In this document: positions 61,033-64,000 of the stretch, one piece after another
Layout: the number at the start of each line of letters is the position of its first letter
Numbering within the stretch: position 1 is the first letter of the stretch
Origin: Azospirillum sp. TSA2s
GTDB taxonomy: Bacteria; Pseudomonadota; Alphaproteobacteria; Azospirillales; Azospirillaceae
Assembly (NCBI RefSeq): GCF_004923315.1
Contig: NZ_CP039647.1
Span: forward strand, 496,001 to 560,000
Length of the DNA stretch: 64,000 bases
Direction of reading: 5' to 3'
Program-made: the position numbers and the translations under genes
The notes under the pieces: model-generated
Databases searched by the model: none
What the model was told of the DNA's origin: nothing
The model's input: only the letters and a program-made list of their open reading frames with translations

Positions 61033-62070
61033 TCAGGTGCGGACTTCGTAGAGGCCCAGCTTCTTCTGAAGCGGCGCGTCGTCGGCGATGAAGAGGAAGG
61101 CGGGTTGCTCGGCGGATTGATTGCGCAGGTTCACCGGCTCGTAGCCGGGTACGCAGCAGGTGTCGGCCTCGGCCAGGGCGAGGTGGTTGCCGTCCAGTGT
61201 GACGTCGGCGGCGCCCTCGATCAGGTGGAAGACCATGGCGGTGGACCGGGCCGGCAGGTCGAGCCGCTCGCCCGGACGCAGCATCAAGGCCGAGAAACCG
61301 AGAAGTTTCTGGCAGTCGGCACCGGTTTCCGGGTTGATGTAGGCGACCTGTACCGCATCGATGCCGGGTTGGCTCTCCGCCAGGGCCAGCAGCGCCTTGC
61401 GAACCTCGGCCCAGGGGTAGCGCAGCATCGGGAAGGGCTTTCCGGCCCGGCTGAAGACGGGTGACGGAACCACGCCGCCGCGCTGGTAGGCACGTTCGGC
61501 CGCCTCGCCATTTACCGACTGGGCGTTGCCTTCGGTGACATAGGAAGCTTCCATGTAATAGACCATCGGCAGGTCCAGCACGTCGAGCCAGACCACCGGC
61601 TTGTCGCCGTCATGGCCATGCTCGTGCCAAAGGCCGGTCGGGGTCAGGATCAGGTCGCCGCGGTTCATCAGGCATTTCTCGCCGTCCACCGTGGTGTAGG
61701 CGCCTTCGCCTTCGACAATCATGCGCACGGCGTTCGGCGTATGCCGGTGGGCCGGCGCCCATTCGCCGGGCAGCAGAAGTTGCATGCCGAGATAAATCGT
61801 CGACGTCGCCTGCATCTTTTCCAGGCCATGCCCGGGATTGGCCATCACCAGCACGCGCCGTTCCGCCTTTTCCATCGGCGTCAGGTCACCGGCGCGGAGC
61901 AGCAGCGGGCGCAGGTCCCGATACGTCCAGGCGATCGGCTGGGTCCGCCGTGCTGGCTTGCCGGGCGGCAGGACGGCCCGCAGGCTGGGCCACAACGGCA
62001 CCAGATTCTGCGCGGTCAGGGCGGCGCGGTAGTCCTCCGGCAGGTCTTCGAGGCGACCAAGTTCAAGCAT
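61033..62070 (-). CDS. Gentisate 1,2-dioxygenase
   Basis: This is a 345-residue bicupin ring-cleavage dioxygenase. The first cupin holds the Fe(II) ligands in PAHRHTPNAVRMIVEGEGAYT and GLWHEHGHDG; the second, C-terminal cupin is degenerate (VFHLIEGAADVTLDG). TSTIYLGMQLLLPGE and the start MLELGRLEDLPEDYRAAL are typical of gentisate dioxygenases. It opens the gentisate ring to maleylpyruvate. The ATG at 62070 follows a GGAGGA site; an in-frame ATG 13 codons earlier is less likely. It is the first structural gene of the aromatic operon. Confidence 0.95.
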   Translation of the reverse strand: MLELGRLEDLPEDYRAALTAQNLVPLWPSLRAVLPPGKPARRTQPIAWTYRDLRPLLLRAGDLTPMEKAERRVLVMANPGHGLEKMQATSTIYLGMQLLLPGEWAPAHRHTPNAVRMIVEGEGAYTTVDGEKCLMNRGDLILTPTGLWHEHGHDGDKPVVWLDVLDLPMVYYMEASYVTEGNAQSVNGEAAERAYQRGGVVPSPVFSRAGKPFPMLRYPWAEVRKALLALAESQPGIDAVQVAYINPETGADCQKLLGFSALMLRPGERLDLPARSTAMVFHLIEGAADVTLDGNHLALAEADTCCVPGYEPVNLRNQSAEQPAFLFIADDAPLQKKLGLYEVRT

Positions 62071-62262
62071 GGAGAGTCCTCCGATTCCGGCGACAGCCGG
62101 TTCTGGCAAAGTTTGGGTGCAGGGCGCCGTTCGCCGGCTTCGTCAAGCGGCGGGCGGGTGTTCGGAATCCGGAAATTTCAAAACGGAAAAATTATCAAAT
62201 GAAACTACAAGAACATGAAGAAAGAGCACCAAACTCCTGGCGCATGAGTCAGACAATCATCC

Positions 62263-62274
62263 GGCAAGCTTGCC
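62263..62274. promoter_or_regulatory. Palindrome upstream of the gentisate operon
   Basis: A perfect 12-base palindrome GGCAAGCTTGCC lies between the marR stop (62289) and the gentisate dioxygenase start, about 190 bases before the latter. An AT-rich tract suitable for a promoter follows at 62170-62220. It may be the MarR operator or the marR terminator; the sequence alone does not decide. Confidence 0.4.
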
Positions 62275-62288
62275 AGAATGGGCTGCGT

Positions 62289-62756
62289 TTACTTCTTGAA
62301 TGGAGCGCGGCTGCTTTCGTTGTTCTCGTCCACCAGGCGTTCCAGCAAGGCCATGAAAACGGCGCGCTCGTCGCCGTTCAGCGGTTCCAGCAGGCGTTGC
62401 TGCACCCGCTCCACCGATGGTTCCACCGTTTCCAGCATGGCTTGCCCGGCTTCAGTGAGAGACACCAGCTTCTGGCGCCGATCCTCCACCCCGGCCGTCC
62501 GGCGGATCCAGCCCTTTTCCTCCAGCCGTTCGACCAGACCGCCGATGGTCGAACGGTCCAAGGCCGCCCGCGACGCCAGGGTGATCTGATCGAGGTCCGA
62601 TTTCTCCCGCAGCACAGCCAGGACCGCGTACTGCGTCGGCGTCAGGTCGAATTCCTTGCACTCATCAAGAAAGATCGACACCGCGATCTGTTGCGCCCGG
62701 CGGATCAGATGGCCGGGTTTGAGATGCAGGTCGCCGTGCAACATGAAGTCCCCCAT
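62289..62756 (-). CDS. MarR-family regulator of the gentisate operon
   Basis: This is a 155-residue winged-helix regulator. LTPTQYAVLAVLREKSDLDQITLASRAALDRSTIGGLVERLEEKGWI is the DNA-binding domain, and the wing has RRTAGVEDRRQKLVSLTEAG. It is the first gene of the leftward aromatic island, 218 bases upstream of gentisate dioxygenase, so it probably represses the operon until an aromatic acid binds. Two starts are possible: ATG 62756, or ATG 62744, which has a GGGGGA site just before it. Confidence 0.9.
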   Translation of the reverse strand: MGDFMLHGDLHLKPGHLIRRAQQIAVSIFLDECKEFDLTPTQYAVLAVLREKSDLDQITLASRAALDRSTIGGLVERLEEKGWIRRTAGVEDRRQKLVSLTEAGQAMLETVEPSVERVQQRLLEPLNGDERAVFMALLERLVDENNESSRAPFKK

Positions 62757-62871
62757 TGCCGCCTTATTCCAGATCGATAGCGCGATGTGTTTCGTAGCAC
62801 GAACTGCACACCGTGCAATCCCCGCCTGCCTCCGCGCCCGCCGGTCATCTCCCCGCTCCGTCGAAGTTAAT

Positions 62872-62896
62872 CAGTGTGCTGATAGACAGCATACTG
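62872..62896. promoter_or_regulatory. Inverted repeat upstream of marR
   Basis: CAGTGTGCTG at 62872-62881 and CAGCATACTG at 62887-62896 form an inverted repeat (9 of 10 bases) with a 5-base spacer, 116 bases before marR. Size and symmetry suit a MarR-dimer operator for autoregulation. Confidence 0.45.
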
Positions 62897-62939
62897 ATCA
62901 TCAGTGCTTCGTTCAACATGTTTTTTGGTGGGGGGCGTC

Positions 62940-63255
62940 GGCTGCTCGACCGGCTGCGGCGGACATGGCACGTGGTCTGGGGCGACACGCCGGAGCCGAG
63001 CACGGTGGTGATCGACAGCCGCATCAACCGATCGCCCGCGGCTGCGATGGGGTCTTCCTCCCGACCGAAATCGCCTGGGTGGTGGAACGATCGTTCGCCT
63101 GGATCAGCTTCTATCGGCGAATGAGCACGATCTTTGGGCGGACGGCCGAGCACCTCATCGCTTTCATCGAGATCGCCTTCGTCTCAATCCTTGCACGGGG
63201 CCTCAAGCGGCTCGCTCCCCAGGCATTCAGCGCATGACGTCTACAAACACGCTCT
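62940..63255 (+). pseudogene. Right IS5-type transposase relic and element end
   Basis: One frame holds RRTWHVVWGDTPEPSTVVIDSRINRSP (the DDE-region VIDS motif of IS5-type transposases). After a break near 63035 another frame gives WVVERSFAWISFYRRMSTIFGRTAEHL, ending LKRLAPQAFSA at 63237. The middle of the transposase is missing. The terminal bases (63228-63255) are the inverted copy of 51943 onward, so this element end faces right, away from the island. Confidence 0.8.
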
Positions 63256-63450
63256 CAATCGGTGGGTGGACTGCCAACGACCCAGCGCCCGGCCCAACCA
63301 CCGCAATGTTCAAGGTAAGCCTTACCGACACGGTATTGCGGCTAGCCGGGGAAACTCTCCCGCCGCGCGGCTGTTGAGGCGCGTGGCTACCCTTGCGCGT
63401 CAATGGCGGGGGCGGGACGAGCCGGATGCGTCGGGAAAGGACAAACTTCC
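63256..63450. other. Intergenic gap before iorA, no gene seen
   Basis: About 195 bases lie between the IS5-type relic and the [2Fe-2S] subunit gene. They must contain the promoter of the oxidoreductase operon; no repeat or clear promoter was recognised. Confidence 0.4.
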
Positions 63451-63924
63451 ATGGTGACCTTGAGCGTGAATGGTACCGAACACCGGTTTGATGGCGATCC
63501 GGACATGCCACTGCTTTGGTACCTGCGCGATGAACTGGGCCTGACGGGCACCAAGTTCGGCTGCGGTGTGGCGCAGTGCGGTGCTTGCACCATCCATGTG
63601 GATGGGCAGCCCGCCTTCTCCTGCGTCACGCCCATGAGCTTGGTGAATGGGACGAAGATCACGACCATCGAGGGGCTGGCCAACGACGGCAACCACCCGG
63701 TGCAAGTGGCTTGGCGGGAGTTGAACGTGGCGCAGTGCGGCTACTGCCAAGCCGGCCAGATCATGCAGGCCGCCGCCCTGCTGGCCGCCATTCCCAACCC
63801 GTCGGACCAGGACATCAATGGCACGATGAGCGCCAATCTCTGCCGATGCGGCACCTATACGCGCATCCGCGCCGCCATCAAGCAGGCGGCGCAGGGCCAG
63901 TCCGCCGGACGGAGGGCCGGGTGA
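63451..63924 (+). CDS. iorA: Isoquinoline 1-oxidoreductase-like [2Fe-2S] subunit
   Basis: This is a 157-residue small subunit of a xanthine-oxidase-family molybdenum hydroxylase. The plant-type [2Fe-2S] cluster ligands are in [18 protein letters not shown] and the following FSC; the second cluster ligands are in [12 protein letters not shown] and [32 protein letters not shown] is typical of IorA-type subunits that work with an IorB-type large subunit, which starts here in a TGATG overlap. The substrate could be isoquinoline, nicotinate, an aldehyde or another N-heterocycle. The ATG at 63451 gives the family N-terminus. Confidence 0.93.
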   Translation: MVTLSVNGTEHRFDGDPDMPLLWYLRDELGLTGTKFGCGVAQCGACTIHVDGQPAFSCVTPMSLVNGTKITTIEGLANDGNHPVQVAWRELNVAQCGYCQAGQIMQAAALLAAIPNPSDQDINGTMSANLCRCGTYTRIRAAIKQAAQGQSAGRRAG

Positions 63925-64000
63925 TGGGCGATCTCTCCCTCAGAAACGTCAGCCGCCGCATGCTCCTCGGCGGCATGGGTGCCGCCACCTTCGTGCTGGC
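63924..64000 (+). CDS. iorB: Molybdopterin large subunit of IorB type (partial)
   Basis: The gene starts at an ATG overlapping the iorA stop and runs off the right edge after 25 codons. The visible N-terminus (GDLSLRNVSRRMLLGGMGAA) has a twin-arginine export signal (SRRMLLGG). That is typical of IorB-type large subunits, which carry the molybdopterin cofactor and are exported folded. No catalytic part is in the window. Confidence 0.8.
   Translation, partial: MGDLSLRNVSRRMLLGGMGAATFVL

Noticed and set aside
59059..61464. An 801-codon plus-strand frame opposite the gentisate-pathway genes
   Set aside because: It is the complementary shadow of three clear enzymes; no signal, ribosome site or domain.

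Overview
The window is GC-rich, densely packed DNA from an alphaproteobacterium, most likely a plant- or soil-associated Rhodospirillales such as Azospirillum. This is inferred from gene families and codon bias; there is no rRNA or other marker to prove it. It holds three accessory metabolic islands separated by stretches of decayed and mobile DNA.

1-320: an AbrB/MazE-type antitoxin with the first codons of a probable toxin and a palindromic operator. 380-32964: a large siderophore locus. Two operons diverge from a shared control region (about 19080-19430) that carries two Fur-box-like sites. The leftward operon encodes a stand-alone Fe(II)/2-oxoglutarate beta-hydroxylase and three NRPSs, one with a second beta-hydroxylase fused to its C-terminus. 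The rightward operon encodes MbtH, diaminobutyrate aminotransferase, a C-A-T NRPS, a PvdE-type exporter, an N-hydroxy-amino-acid acetyltransferase, an ornithine/lysine N-monooxygenase, a TonB-dependent receptor and a DUF3649/PepSY/DUF3325 inner-membrane trio. Hand-read adenylation pockets give Asp, Dab, Asp, a D-G-E type residue (probably hydroxyornithine) and Gly. This predicts a mixed beta-hydroxyaspartate/hydroxamate peptide siderophore.

33001-35624: a small leftward group (a frameshifted small gene, an amino-acid-kinase-fold protein, a dihydroneopterin-aldolase-like protein) and a GlxA-type AraC regulator. 36182-38819: an insertion element joining an IS1595-type DDE transposase, broken by an in-frame TGA, to an intact TnpB-type RuvC nuclease, with a candidate guide-RNA scaffold at its right end. 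38864-48424: a 2-aminoethylphosphonate island with PbfA, an FAD amine oxidase, PhnX, PhnW, a divergent LysR regulator and an ABC importer with a fused double permease. 48689-50389: a small operon with an ECF sigma factor, a His-rich secreted protein and a blue-copper protein.

50593-52983: a graveyard of broken genes (Tat-signal fragment, IS5 fragments, DUF983, LysR, MucR/Ros) plus one intact-looking 46-residue membrane protein. 53143-62756: an aromatic-acid island, all leftward: a MarR regulator, then gentisate 1,2-dioxygenase, fumarylpyruvate hydrolase, 3-hydroxybenzoate 6-hydroxylase, maleylpyruvate isomerase, a five-gene branched-chain-amino-acid-type ABC importer and a hemerythrin. It is bracketed by two outward-facing relics of the same IS5-type element (51943 and 63255), so the island may once have been a composite transposon. 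The right edge begins an isoquinoline 1-oxidoreductase-like operon (IorA complete, IorB cut off).

All calls come from reading the sequence by hand. No database search or structure prediction was run.
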